Shown here in pieces: positions 24,920 through 34,050 of a DNA stretch of 64,000 nt. The position numbers and the translations under genes are program-made. Source of the stretch: Clostridiales bacterium. GTDB lineage: Bacteria > Bacillota > Clostridia > Saccharofermentanales > Saccharofermentanaceae. Location: positions 1 to 64,000 of the forward strand of contig JAFWPB010000016.1 of assembly GCA_017545245.1 (NCBI GenBank). Reading direction: 5' to 3'. The first letter of the stretch is position 1, and the number at the start of each line of letters is the position of its first letter. The notes under the pieces were generated by a model. The model was given only the letters and a program-made list of their open reading frames with translations. It did not search any database and was not told where the DNA came from.

Positions 24920-26095
24920 TTACACCATCATCTTATAGATTTTAGTGCAGTCCTCTTCGTTAAGCGTGATGAAACCGGAAATCGTTCCATTTCTTCCATC
25001 ACCGTTGCAAAGAACATCCACAAGCTTCGGAATATCCTCCTCTTTCGCGCCCAGTTCTTCGAAATTCTTCGGCATTCCAATCGAGATCAGGAAATTACGG
25101 AATGCTTCGATACCTGCCTTTGCCGTGACTTCCGGATGAGCAAAATCCATCTGGCATCCCCAGACACGAACCGCAACCTGGGCAAAGCGCATGACATTAT
25201 GGGACAGTTCATATGTGAATACGGCTGGCATTGTTACCGCCAGACCGGCACCGTGAGCGCAGTCATACAAAGCGGAAAGCTCATGCTCGATGGTGTGGCT
25301 CAGCCAGTCCTGGCTTCTTCCTACACCGCACATGTTGTTATGCGCAGCCATTCCTGCCCACATGATATTCGCTCTTGCTTCGTAGTTATCCGGATCAGCA
25401 ATAACTCTTGGTCCTTCATGTGCCATGGTAAGAAGCAGGCTCTCGATCAGACGGTCAGTCACTTCAACTTCCTCACTGTTGGTGAGGTAACGCTCATAAA
25501 GGTGTGCCATGATATCTGTGATACCTGCCGCTGTCTGATAAGCCGGCAGAGTCTGTGTCAGGGCAGGATTAAGGATACTGAATTTCGGACGTACAGCATC
25601 TCCGCTTGCGCCACGCTTAAACATACCCTCTTCCTTAGTAATAACGGTATCCGGGCTTCCTTCACTACCTGCAGCAGCAATAGTCAGGATCGTACCTACG
25701 CTCAATGCCTTCTCGATTCGCTTACCCTGGTAAAAGTCCCAGAAATCGCCATCGTATACAGTACCGGCTGCAATCGCCTTGGAAGAATCGATAGTACTTC
25801 CGCCGCCAACTGCCAGTACGAAATCCACGTTTTCTTTTCGGCAAAGATCAATACCTTCGTATACCAGTCCGCTTCTCGGATTCGGCATAACACCGCCCAG
25901 CTCTACATAAGGAATCGCTTCGCGGTCAAGAGATGCTTTCACACGATCCAGAAGACCAGAGCGGACTACGCTTCCGCCGCCATAATGGATGAGTACCTTT
26001 GTACCGCCGAAACGCTTAACAAACTCGCCTGCACGGTTTTCATTATCTTTTCCAAATACAAAATAAGTTGGTGAATAAAACTCGAAATTTTCCAT
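24920..26095 (-). CDS. Iron-containing alcohol dehydrogenase (YqhD/butanol dehydrogenase type)
   Basis: About 391 residues from the ATG at 26095, after GAAAGGATG. Group III alcohol dehydrogenase: FYSPTYFVFGKDNENR, LIHYGGGSVVRSGLLDRV, DFVLAVGGGSTIDSSKAIAAG (NAD(P)-binding GGGS), and metal-binding histidines in MAHLYERY, HTIEHELSALYDCAHGAGLAVTMP. Reduces aldehydes with NAD(P)H. First gene of the minus-strand block that runs through AraC, xylanase and the oxidoreductases; the promoter should lie in 26096-26374. Confidence 0.95.
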   Translation of the reverse strand: MENFEFYSPTYFVFGKDNENRAGEFVKRFGGTKVLIHYGGGSVVRSGLLDRVKASLDREAIPYVELGGVMPNPRSGLVYEGIDLCRKENVDFVLAVGGGSTIDSSKAIAAGTVYDGDFWDFYQGKRIEKALSVGTILTIAAAGSEGSPDTVITKEEGMFKRGASGDAVRPKFSILNPALTQTLPAYQTAAGITDIMAHLYERYLTNSEEVEVTDRLIESLLLTMAHEGPRVIADPDNYEARANIMWAGMAAHNNMCGVGRSQDWLSHTIEHELSALYDCAHGAGLAVTMPAVFTYELSHNVMRFAQVAVRVWGCQMDFAHPEVTAKAGIEAFRNFLISIGMPKNFEELGAKEEDIPKLVDVLCNGDGRNGTISGFITLNEEDCTKIYKMMV

Positions 26096-26374
26096 AATAG
26101 CATCCTTTCGCAATCTACATATTCGATGTTATCGTACCATTCTTCCCGTTCCAAGGCTTCTTAAAAACCGACATCTGTTATATCAGTTTTTGTCTTACCA
26201 TCTAAATCTATTTTTTGTGGTTATCCACATGATTATTCTATCGCGAATTTGAATAAAAAGCGAAGCATTTCGAACTGGAATTTACCCGCACCCAAAGTAT
26301 ACTAATGGTAGCATTTCTTTCATGTTCCAAAATGCTATAATGTTCAAACATTTAAGAAAGGGATAGTTATTCAG
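26096..26374. promoter_or_regulatory. Divergent intergenic region between the alcohol dehydrogenase and the ABC exporter
   Basis: 279 bases, AT-rich, with no gene. On the plus strand a TATAAT at 26336-26341 lies about 40 bases before the exporter start, but its -35 is poor. On the minus strand a TATAAC-like box precedes the dehydrogenase, also without a clear -35. No terminator or palindrome stands out. Confidence 0.4.
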
Positions 26375-28156
26375 ATGTCGAAAAAGCACTTTTCACGAAC
26401 AAAAATGCAATGGATCTGGGACAATATCTCCGGACTTCGAGGAGTCTTCATTCTCGCAATGTTCGGAACGATCGTATACAATTTTCTGCAGCTTACTGTC
26501 CCGTTCTTTTCCCAGCAGATCGTAGACCGCTTTCTGACCGGTGAAGATGCCGCAGCGCATTTTCAATCAAATAAGAAAGAGTTCTATATACTTGTTGCTG
26601 CCATGATCGGGATCACTTTGCTCCGCGCGCTGATCGTATATATCGACTGCATGGCATACGAACATGTCTCCCAGAGAGCACTGTACCGGATCCGGAACCA
26701 TCTGTTTTCCAAGATTGAACGACAGGACATGCACTTTTATAACGAATACCGCACCGGCGACCTTATGACCCGCTTGACCGGCGATCTGGATGCCGTACGC
26801 CACAACATTGCCTGGGTCGTCCGAATGATCATCGAGTGCATCTCTCTTTTCACTGCTGCATCGATCTATTTCTTCTACATGAACTGGAAGATGGCCATCT
26901 GTATCATCGCACTGGCACCGGTCATTTTCCTGATCGTATTTACATTTAGAAAAAAAGTCGCACCGATGCATGCTCTTCTTCGTGAAAAGCATGCCCAGAT
27001 GAACACAGCTGCGCAGGAGAACATCTCAGGAAACCGGGTCGTAAAGGCTTTTTCCCGAGAAGATTATGAAATCGACAAATTCGACCAGAGCAACAAGGAC
27101 TATGCCGAGACCAATAAAAAGACCCGACTGGTCTGGATCAAGTTCTTTCCCTTTGTTGAAACCTGCGCCAACCTCCTCCCCGTTGTTCTTCTCTGGGTCG
27201 GTGGTACTTTCCTCATGAAAGACGAAATGACGATGGGCGAGTACGTTGCTTTTTCCGGATTGATGTGGGCGATCGCGAACCCGATGCGCCTTCTCGGAAA
27301 CATTCTCAATGAATTCCAGCGCTTCTCGGCCGCAGCAGATAAGGTCATGGAGATCTACTACAGCGAACCGAGTATCGTTGACGCGGAAGATGCGATCGAT
27401 CATCCTGAAAGATTCACGGGAAAAGTCGAATTCAAAAACGTCAGTTTCCAATACGAAGATGCCGATCTTCCCGTTCTCACAGATATCAGTTTTGTCGCCA
27501 ACCCTGGTGAGACAATTGCCATCATGGGAGAAACAGGGTGCGGCAAGACCTCTTTGATCCAGCTGATTCCGAGATTCTACGAACCGACACAGGGTCAGGT
27601 CCTGGTTGATGATCTGGATGTCAGCAAGCTGAAACTTCAGCAGCTCCGCACGAGTATCGGCATGGCGACGCAGGATGTGCTTCTTTACTCCGATACGATC
27701 GATGGAAACATTGCGTATGGTGATACAAACATCACCAAAGAAAACGTGATCAAATTCGCCCGCTATTCTGCCGCAGATGAGTTTATCTCCAAAATGCCGG
27801 AAGGTTACGAAACCATCGTCGGAGAGCGTGGCGTCGGCCTTTCAGGCGGTCAGAAACAGCGCATTTCGCTTGCACGCGCTCTCGCTGTACGGCCTTCGAT
27901 ATTGATTCTGGACGACACGACTTCGGCAGTAGATATGGAGACAGAAAAGCAGATCCAGAAAAGCCTTTCCGAACTGGACTTTCCTTGCACGAAGATCATT
28001 ATCGCGCAGAGAATCTCCACAACCAAGAAAGCCGACCGGATCCTGATCCTCCAGGACGGCAAGATCTCCGAATCCGGAACACATGACGAACTGATCAAAA
28101 AGGGCGGCTACTATGCCGAACTTGTTAAACTTCAGACAGGAAGCGAGGTGATATGA
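26375..28156 (+). CDS. ABC exporter half-transporter with degenerate ATP site
   Basis: 593 residues: six membrane helices in ~18-330, then the ATPase. Walker A GETGCGKTS, signature LSGGQKQRISLARAL, Walker B ILILDDTTSAVD and switch loop IIAQRIST. The Glu after Walker B is Asp and the switch His is Gln, which is the pattern of the degenerate subunit in heterodimeric exporters such as TM287/288 and BmrCD. Its partner is the next gene, one base away. Exports drugs, lipids or peptides; cargo not visible. The ORF begins in a copy of the AAAAGCACT word (26382-26390). Confidence 0.95.
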   Translation: MSKKHFSRTKMQWIWDNISGLRGVFILAMFGTIVYNFLQLTVPFFSQQIVDRFLTGEDAAAHFQSNKKEFYILVAAMIGITLLRALIVYIDCMAYEHVSQRALYRIRNHLFSKIERQDMHFYNEYRTGDLMTRLTGDLDAVRHNIAWVVRMIIECISLFTAASIYFFYMNWKMAICIIALAPVIFLIVFTFRKKVAPMHALLREKHAQMNTAAQENISGNRVVKAFSREDYEIDKFDQSNKDYAETNKKTRLVWIKFFPFVETCANLLPVVLLWVGGTFLMKDEMTMGEYVAFSGLMWAIANPMRLLGNILNEFQRFSAAADKVMEIYYSEPSIVDAEDAIDHPERFTGKVEFKNVSFQYEDADLPVLTDISFVANPGETIAIMGETGCGKTSLIQLIPRFYEPTQGQVLVDDLDVSKLKLQQLRTSIGMATQDVLLYSDTIDGNIAYGDTNITKENVIKFARYSAADEFISKMPEGYETIVGERGVGLSGGQKQRISLARALAVRPSILILDDTTSAVDMETEKQIQKSLSELDFPCTKIIIAQRISTTKKADRILILQDGKISESGTHDELIKKGGYYAELVKLQTGSEVI

Positions 28157-28157
28157 C

Positions 28158-29945
28158 ATGGCACAACCTAAACAGCGAAATACATACCGCGTAGATGAGA
28201 CCCTGGAAGAGCCATTCAGTTTCAAGCACCTTCTTCGCGCCTGGAAATACATCAAGAAATACTCGGTCAAGATGATATTGGCTCTGGTTCTAAGTGCTTT
28301 TGGAGCAATCGCAGCGCTGTTTGCACCAAAGATCACCAAAGAAGCCCTGGACGTTGTCATTCCTGCTAAAGATGAGCCTATGCTCCACCGCCTGATCTTC
28401 CTTCTCATCCTGGCATACGGTATCAGTATCCTCTTCTATACGATCCGCTCCCATATCATGGAACGCACCTCCCAGGACATCGTATATGACATTAGAAAAG
28501 ACCTTTTCGCGCATCTTCAGGAACTGCCTTTCCAGTACTATGACGACCGTCCGCACGGAAAGATCCTGATCCGTGTCGTAAACTACGTTAACTCGGTATG
28601 CGACATGTTGTCGAACGGTCTGATCAACGCCATTCTTGAAATCATTAACCTGGTCTTCATCGTGGTCTTCATGTTTACTACAGATGTGAAGCTTTCGCTG
28701 GTAGTCATCACCGGTGTGCCTGTCCTGGCAGTCTTCATGTTCTGGGTCAAGACCAAGCAGCGCCGTGCATGGCGTATGGTATCCAACAAGAACTCCAACC
28801 TGAATGCGTATCTTCAGGAAAACATTGTTGGCGCCAAGATCACCCAGATCTTCGCCCGCGAAGAGGAAAACAGCGAGATCTTTGAACAGCTTTCTGATGA
28901 TTGCCGGACAACATGGATGGGCGCACTTCGCTATACCAACCTTGTCTGGCCGGGCATTGACAGTATCTCCGTTTTTGTCCGTGGTGCCATCTTTGTCGTC
29001 GGCCTTCTTCTTTACGCTGACGGACAGGAAACACTCGGTGCGATTGTAGCTGTTTCCAGCTATGCCGCACGTTTCTGGCAGCCGATCATGAACCTCGGTA
29101 ACATTTTCAACAACTTCATCAATAACATGGCCTACCTCGAGCGTATCTTCGAGACCATCGATGAACCTGTCGGCGTGAAAAACAAAGAGAATGCCACTGA
29201 AATGCCTGACATCAAGGGTGAAGTTGAATTTGAAAACGTCTCCTTCTCCTATGAGGAAGGAAAAGAGGTCCTGCATAATGTCTCGTTCAAAGTCCAGCCT
29301 GGTCAGAGCATCGCGCTTGTCGGTCCGACAGGTGCCGGCAAAAGCACGATCGTCAGCCTCATTTCCAGGTTCTATAATCTGGATTCGGGACGGATCCTCA
29401 TCGATGGGCAGGACATTTCGGATGTGACGCTGAAATCACTTCGCTCGCAGATGGGCATTATGCTTCAGGATAGTTTCATTTTCTCCGGCACTGTAGCCGA
29501 CAACATCCGATATGGAAATCTTTCGGCCAGTGACGATGATATTAAAAATGCCAGCCGCGCGGTATGTGCAGATACGTTCATTTCCAAGATGCCGGATGGA
29601 TATGAAACGGAAGTAAAAGAACGCGGATCCAAGCTTTCCCAGGGCCAGAAGCAATTGATTTCTTTTGCCCGGACACTGCTTTCCGACCCGGCACTTCTTG
29701 TGCTTGATGAAGCAACCTCCAGCATTGATGTGCAGACGGAAAAAGCACTGCAGCAGGGATTGGATGCCATGTTGAAAGGGCGTACGTCCTTTATCATCGC
29801 GCACCGTCTTTCTACGATCAGGAACTGTGACCGTATCATGTATATTGATCATGGTGGAATCACGGAAAGCGGAACGCATGACGAACTCATGGCGAAAAAG
29901 GGCGACTACTACCATCTGTACGTCTCCCAGATGAATGATATGTAA
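28158..29945 (+). CDS. ABC exporter half-transporter with consensus ATP site
   Basis: 595 residues, one base after the preceding half-transporter and preceded by GAGGTGA. Six membrane helices in ~38-330, then the ATPase with Walker A GPTGAGKST, signature LSQGQKQLISFARTL (Gln for the second Gly), Walker B LLVLDEATSSID with the catalytic Glu, and switch loop IIAHRLST. This subunit supplies the catalytic Glu and His that the partner lacks, and the partner supplies the canonical LSGGQ, so one composite site is active and one degenerate. Confidence 0.95.
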   Translation: MAQPKQRNTYRVDETLEEPFSFKHLLRAWKYIKKYSVKMILALVLSAFGAIAALFAPKITKEALDVVIPAKDEPMLHRLIFLLILAYGISILFYTIRSHIMERTSQDIVYDIRKDLFAHLQELPFQYYDDRPHGKILIRVVNYVNSVCDMLSNGLINAILEIINLVFIVVFMFTTDVKLSLVVITGVPVLAVFMFWVKTKQRRAWRMVSNKNSNLNAYLQENIVGAKITQIFAREEENSEIFEQLSDDCRTTWMGALRYTNLVWPGIDSISVFVRGAIFVVGLLLYADGQETLGAIVAVSSYAARFWQPIMNLGNIFNNFINNMAYLERIFETIDEPVGVKNKENATEMPDIKGEVEFENVSFSYEEGKEVLHNVSFKVQPGQSIALVGPTGAGKSTIVSLISRFYNLDSGRILIDGQDISDVTLKSLRSQMGIMLQDSFIFSGTVADNIRYGNLSASDDDIKNASRAVCADTFISKMPDGYETEVKERGSKLSQGQKQLISFARTLLSDPALLVLDEATSSIDVQTEKALQQGLDAMLKGRTSFIIAHRLSTIRNCDRIMYIDHGGITESGTHDELMAKKGDYYHLYVSQMNDM

Positions 29946-29956
29946 GCTTTACCGCT

Positions 29957-30115
29957 TTACGTATCTTTTTCCGGAAGTTTTTCACCCATCTTTTCTGTCA
30001 GATCATGAAGGCTCTTCTCATACTGTTCTCGGGAAATAGCATGTTTTTCGACAAAAGTATCCAGAAGAGCTTTTTGTTTCAGATAAAGTTGATGTTTCTG
30101 TTCTTCACTGGACAT
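29957..30115 (-). CDS. Small conserved protein (52 residues)
   Basis: ATG at 30115, after AGAGGTGATCAGG, to TAA at 29957-29959. Sequence pattern EQKHQLYLKQKALLDTFVEKHAISREQYEKSLHDLTEKMG: a single soluble amphipathic, charged helix pair. I recognise this as a small uncharacterised protein common in Clostridia but know no function. It is convergent with the exporter genes, whose stop lies 11 bases away. Confidence 0.7.
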   Translation of the reverse strand: MSSEEQKHQLYLKQKALLDTFVEKHAISREQYEKSLHDLTEKMGEKLPEKDT

Positions 30116-30193
30116 CCTGATCACCTCTTGTTGTCATCTATAGGTCCATTATACCCTAATTCGGATTCTTTCAAGACCACAGCCGTTCAATCA

Positions 30194-30227
30194 CCATCTA
30201 AATGTGATATAATTGTTAGTTAGATGG
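30194..30227 (+). promoter_or_regulatory. Extended -10 promoter flanked by an inverted repeat
   Basis: TGATATAAT (30205-30213) is an extended -10 for the zinc-ribbon gene. A perfect inverted repeat brackets it: CCATCTAA (30194-30201) and TTAGATGG (30220-30227), 18 bases apart. The right arm runs into the GGAGG ribosome site. A repressor dimer spanning both arms would cover the promoter. No -35 beyond a weak TTCAAT. Confidence 0.5.
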
Positions 30228-30239
30228 AGGGGGACGTAT

Positions 30240-31478
30240 ATGGCTAAGAGTTGTCCGGGTTGTGGCGCACCAATGGAATATGATCCGGGTTTTGATGCCC
30301 TGGTATGCGGTACCTGTGGCAACATCATCGACCCCAAAACCCTTCCGGATGCAGATAGTTTTTACTACGAAAATGAGGATACCGAAAAGCCTGAAGATAT
30401 CAAGGATACGCTCTCTGAGTTTGAAGAACTGACCGGCGAGATGTATGACCGCTATGTTTTCAAGTGCAGCCAGTGCGCCGGCGAAGTTCTCGTTTCCAGT
30501 ACTGAAATCAGTACCCGCTGTATCTACTGCGGCTCCACTTCGGTCGTTTTTTCCAGGATCACCAAGGAGAACCGTCCGGATAAGATCGTTCCCTTCATGA
30601 TCACGAAAGAAGAAGCCATCGCCACTGTTAAGGAAAAGATCCTTTCCGGAGCTTTCATGCCGAGAGGATTCAAGAAGATCGATCCGGAACTGGTGCGCGG
30701 CATCTATATCCCCTATTTCACATACGACGGGGCGATCACGGATACCCAGCAGCACGCAGTAGGCGCGTCTGAATCAACACATGTTTTTGACGGAAGCGCT
30801 GAGTTTGAAAACCTTCTGGTTGAGTGCTGCAAAGATCTCGATGACCGTTCCACTGCTCTTCTTGAGCCGTATAATGTAAAAGCAGCTGTGGATTTTGATA
30901 CTTCCTATCTCATGGGTTTCTATTCAAACACGCAGGATGTCACCCCGCGCGCTGCCAAATCAACAGCAGAACTGAAAGCCAGAACGATCTTCAATTCCCA
31001 GATGAGGCTTCTCTCTCCAAATAAACATTCACTGCGGGTCTATTCCAATCCAAAGCTTGAAATGTATAGAACCGGCTATATTCTTCTTCCCGCCTGGTTC
31101 GTAACGATCACTGCAAACGGAATACCCTATACGTTCCTGGTCAACGGGCAATCCGGCAAATGCGCAGGCACGGCGCCGTGGAGCAGATTCAAGGTATTCG
31201 GAACGATTGCACTGGCTTCCTCTGCACTCTGCGCTCTTCTTCTCTTCCTGCTTTCTACTGTTGAAAAGGACCACATCAACAACCTTTCCTTGAAAGAAGC
31301 AGAAGACCTGGCGATAAGCGCCTTGCCGCAGATATGCATTGCTATCGTTTCTACCATAGCATTCATACTTTTATTCAAAGGTATCAGTAAACTCATCCGT
31401 CTTGTCAAAAAACAGAAGCGTACCGGTTCGGTGCGGACACTTATCTTTGCCAGAAGAAGACAAGGAGGTGTCAAATGA
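30240..31478 (+). CDS. Zinc-ribbon membrane protein of unknown function
   Basis: About 412 residues from ATG 30240 (GGAGGGGG upstream). Two zinc ribbons: CPGCGAPMEYDPGFDALVCGTCG (~5-27) and CSQCAGEVLVSSTEISTRCIYCGSTSVVF (~75-105). The middle (FMITKEEAIATVKEKILSGAFMPRGFKKIDPELVRGIYIPYFTYDG) resembles a known uncharacterised zinc-ribbon family in Clostridia with a beta-rich domain. Two membrane helices lie near ~325-345 and ~370-392. The stop overlaps the next gene's start by four bases (ATGA). Confidence 0.82.
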   Translation: MAKSCPGCGAPMEYDPGFDALVCGTCGNIIDPKTLPDADSFYYENEDTEKPEDIKDTLSEFEELTGEMYDRYVFKCSQCAGEVLVSSTEISTRCIYCGSTSVVFSRITKENRPDKIVPFMITKEEAIATVKEKILSGAFMPRGFKKIDPELVRGIYIPYFTYDGAITDTQQHAVGASESTHVFDGSAEFENLLVECCKDLDDRSTALLEPYNVKAAVDFDTSYLMGFYSNTQDVTPRAAKSTAELKARTIFNSQMRLLSPNKHSLRVYSNPKLEMYRTGYILLPAWFVTITANGIPYTFLVNGQSGKCAGTAPWSRFKVFGTIALASSALCALLLFLLSTVEKDHINNLSLKEAEDLAISALPQICIAIVSTIAFILLFKGISKLIRLVKKQKRTGSVRTLIFARRRQGGVK

Positions 31479-31813
31479 TCCCAGTACTTGTCCAGTTCCT
31501 TCTTGACCCCGATGATATAAGAGCAAGGTGGCGTAGAGATGTAAGAGAAATGTGGCTGAGAGACGTCAGAGCTTTTGCCATTCTTCTTACTATGGCTTTT
31601 TGTATTCTTGCCATCGCCATCGTCATTTATATCGTGGCGCGTATCCTCGAAAAGAAGAACGACTTTGGTGATGAAGACGAAATGAAAATGCGCAAAAGTA
31701 TCCATGCGGACGCCTCTACGATCAATGCCCGTATGTATGTAGACATTGCATCAGGGAGCACAAACTGCATGAAGAATTTTCACTGTAACGAAGTCGGGAA
31801 ACGAAAGCTTTAG
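31475..31813 (+). CDS. Small single-pass membrane protein
   Basis: 112 residues; the ATG overlaps the TGA of the zinc-ribbon gene and follows AAGGAGGTG. N-terminal soluble segment with arginines (DPDDIRARWRRDVREMWLRDVRAF), a membrane helix at ~32-55 (ILLTMAFCILAIAIVIYIVARI), then an acidic tail. No family recognised. It probably forms a complex with the zinc-ribbon membrane protein. Confidence 0.7.
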   Translation: MIPVLVQFLLDPDDIRARWRRDVREMWLRDVRAFAILLTMAFCILAIAIVIYIVARILEKKNDFGDEDEMKMRKSIHADASTINARMYVDIASGSTNCMKNFHCNEVGKRKL

Positions 31814-31849
31814 GAATGGACACATCTTCCCTGTAGCATGTAAAGATCG

Positions 31850-33133
31850 CTACATGACTTTGGTTCCACCGGTCATGCGGATCTTTAATACTTGACACGA
31901 ACCAGTTCCAAAAACGCAGTCCATCGTTTTTTTGTAAGAAGGCACGTCTTCATCCCGGACAAAGGCCTGGATCGTTCCTGCAAATCCACCACCATGTACG
32001 CGATGTGCACTGGTTTTCGGATCGAGCACGGAGGCACTCACCGCCAGCGCGACAGAAACACTCTGATGTTTGACATCCGAAGCTACATATACATTCTGCA
32101 GGACTTCGAAAGAAGATTTACCAGAGAGCGCAACTTCTTCGAGAAAAGCACTTACATCGCGGCTTTCCAGTGCTTTTACCGCATCACGGACACGATCGTT
32201 TTCCTTAACAAAATGCAGTGCGCGAAGAAAAGCCCGGTCGCCAAATCGTTCCCGCAGTTCTGATGCGTGCTGAAGCAGTTCTTCCAGAGTCGTTCCGAGA
32301 AGATATGATCTTCCGAAAAAACCGGCCACTTCTTTCATCTCCAAAGGGATCGCCGCATACTCCGCGGTCAGGTCATCATGCGAACTCTTCGTGTCAGTTA
32401 TGCATAAACTGTATCCTACAGAAGAAAGATCAAAATCGATTTTCTCCACCGCCGCTTTTTCCGGATCCTGAAAATCCACATGGATCAATCCACCGACGGA
32501 GCAGGCCATCTGATCCATCAATCCGCATGGTTTTCCGAAATAGACATTTTCGGCATACTGCCCGATCACAGCGATTTCTTCTGCCGGCACTTTTCCCGTG
32601 TTAAAAAGTCCGGAAAGGATCGTTCCGATCAAGGTTTCAAAAGCCGCCGAGGACGAAAGCCCTGCACCGATCAGCACATCGCTTGTGACATAGGCCGTAA
32701 AACCTCCGACGAGATATCCTCTTTGCTGGAAACCGTTCACCACGCCTTTGACGATAGACGTCGTACCATCATCCAAGTCAGGTGCAGGGTCAAGCTTACC
32801 GATATTCACAACCGTCTCCGGAAAATCTCCCGAAGTGATCCGGATGACCGGTTCGTCTGTCGGATGAACGACAGCAATCGCATCCCGGTTGATGCTTGCA
32901 GCAATGATCTCGCCATGCTGATGATCTGTATGGTTGCCCATGACTTCCGATCTTCCCGGCGCAGAAAAAAGAACGATCTCTTTTTCCCCATATAACGTAG
33001 AAAAGCAATCCAGAGCCCGCACATAACGCTCTCTTTCATAGGAAAGCAGAGACGGATCTATGTAGAGTTCAAGGAGTCTTCCGTCCATTTCTCCCGAAAG
33101 GAGAGTTCTTTTGTATTCTTCTAAAGAAATCAT
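31850..33133 (-). CDS. galK: Galactokinase
   Basis: About 427 residues if started at the ATG 33133 (GGAAGG lies 13 bases upstream); longer in-frame starts at 33148 and 33169 overlap or abut the previous gene and lack good sites. GHMP kinase: the galactokinase sequence APGRSEVMGNHTDHQHGEIIAASI (sugar binding), the ATP motif VLIGAGLSSSAAFE, and HRVHGGGFAGTIQAFV. Phosphorylates alpha-D-galactose, first step of the Leloir pathway. No galT or galE next to it. Holds two copies of the 9-base repeated word within 34 bases. Confidence 0.94.
   Translation of the reverse strand: MISLEEYKRTLLSGEMDGRLLELYIDPSLLSYERERYVRALDCFSTLYGEKEIVLFSAPGRSEVMGNHTDHQHGEIIAASINRDAIAVVHPTDEPVIRITSGDFPETVVNIGKLDPAPDLDDGTTSIVKGVVNGFQQRGYLVGGFTAYVTSDVLIGAGLSSSAAFETLIGTILSGLFNTGKVPAEEIAVIGQYAENVYFGKPCGLMDQMACSVGGLIHVDFQDPEKAAVEKIDFDLSSVGYSLCITDTKSSHDDLTAEYAAIPLEMKEVAGFFGRSYLLGTTLEELLQHASELRERFGDRAFLRALHFVKENDRVRDAVKALESRDVSAFLEEVALSGKSSFEVLQNVYVASDVKHQSVSVALAVSASVLDPKTSAHRVHGGGFAGTIQAFVRDEDVPSYKKTMDCVFGTGSCQVLKIRMTGGTKVM
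32144..32177. repeat. Pair of the dispersed 9-base word AAAAGCACT in convergent orientation
   Basis: AAAAGCACT at 32144-32152 and its reverse complement AGTGCTTTT at 32169-32177 form an inverted pair 16 bases apart inside galK. Other exact copies, by start. Plus orientation: 1392, 11293, 11615, 15380, 16759, 17187, 20802, 23945, 26382, 29741, 41934, 43445, 53564. Minus orientation: 4364, 9022, 20502, 28293, 38252, 53299. That is 21 in all, counted by eye. Nineteen lie in genes in different frames; 4364 and 15380 lie between genes. Confidence 0.8.
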
Positions 33134-33159
33134 AGCGACACGAATCATCCTTCCGTCAG

Positions 33160-33831
33160 TTACTTGCAAGCCCGTAGATGTGCTTTATGCTCGTCGGAGA
33201 CACGATAGCTTTCTATAGCTTTCTGGATTGCTTTATTATGCGTCCAAGGATCCAGACGGCGTTTCTCGATATAGACGACAGCAGCATCGTACTGCTTAGC
33301 CAAAGCCGTCGCAAAATACCACGCCACCATCATCTTCAGGTAATAATCCTCGCTGGTTTTGGACGCCACCCATTCAAGATATTCCTCTTTGAAATCCTCT
33401 CCGAGGAACTCATTCATCAGCATTCTCATGCCAAAACGCGAAGTATATACATGATCCGAACCGATCCATTTCTTGATCAGCGGTATGAGTTTTTCATGAT
33501 TTTTCTTAAAGGATTTTGGAGTGCTCTGATCACATACCGGCCAGCAGTCTATATATGGAAGAAACTTCTCCACTTCTTTCACACACTCATGAAAGTCCTT
33601 GATCATCGAGATAATGAAAAAGTGAACGAGGTTCTCCTCATAATACTTATGGGGAAGTTTCTTCAAAAACATATCGGCTTCCGCGGTTCCGAAATACTCC
33701 TTGGCAATAGCCCGCATATCCGGAGTTCTCACACCAAGTATCGTCTTTGCGTCAATATTCGGAACAAGCTTGCTCTGAAACTCTCTGTATTTGTTATCCT
33801 GAAGGGCTTTTAATCTTTCAACAATACTCAT
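33160..33831 (-). CDS. DNA alkylation repair protein (AlkD-like HEAT-repeat glycosylase)
   Basis: About 223 residues from the ATG 33831, after GGGAGGC. HEAT-repeat fold of the AlkD family: MSIVERLKALQDNKYREFQSKLVPNIDAKTILGVRTPDMRAIAKEY, WPVCDQSTPKSFKKN, YTSRFGMRMLMNEFL, YYLKMMVAWYFATALAKQY and C-terminal HNKAIQKAIESYRVSDEHKAHLR. Removes alkylated bases such as 3- or 7-methyl purines. Overlaps or abuts galK; why the two are together is unclear. Confidence 0.9.
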   Translation of the reverse strand: MSIVERLKALQDNKYREFQSKLVPNIDAKTILGVRTPDMRAIAKEYFGTAEADMFLKKLPHKYYEENLVHFFIISMIKDFHECVKEVEKFLPYIDCWPVCDQSTPKSFKKNHEKLIPLIKKWIGSDHVYTSRFGMRMLMNEFLGEDFKEEYLEWVASKTSEDYYLKMMVAWYFATALAKQYDAAVVYIEKRRLDPWTHNKAIQKAIESYRVSDEHKAHLRACK

Positions 33832-34050
33832 GCCAGCCTCCCTGTTACCGCTGCAAGGGCAATTTCTCACTACTCACATTTAATCATATTTTGCCCGGAT
33901 CAACAAACATCAAGGTACCTGCGACCTGCCATGTGAAAGTGCAAAGTATTGAAAAAAAGTGACAAATATCGGAATTTTTTGTTCATTTTAGTATCAGGGA
34001 TATTTGTTTTAAGGTATAATAGAAACATATTTTATTTCGGAGGTGTTGTT

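Noticed and set aside
28290..29276. Minus-strand open frame of 328 codons inside the exporter
   Set aside because: Antisense shadow of the second ABC subunit with no motif of its own.
31832..31854. Inverted repeat TGTAGC/GCTACA at the convergent gene ends
   Set aside because: Only 6 bp with an 11-base loop and no T run on either strand, and it overlaps the galK stop; not convincing as a terminator.
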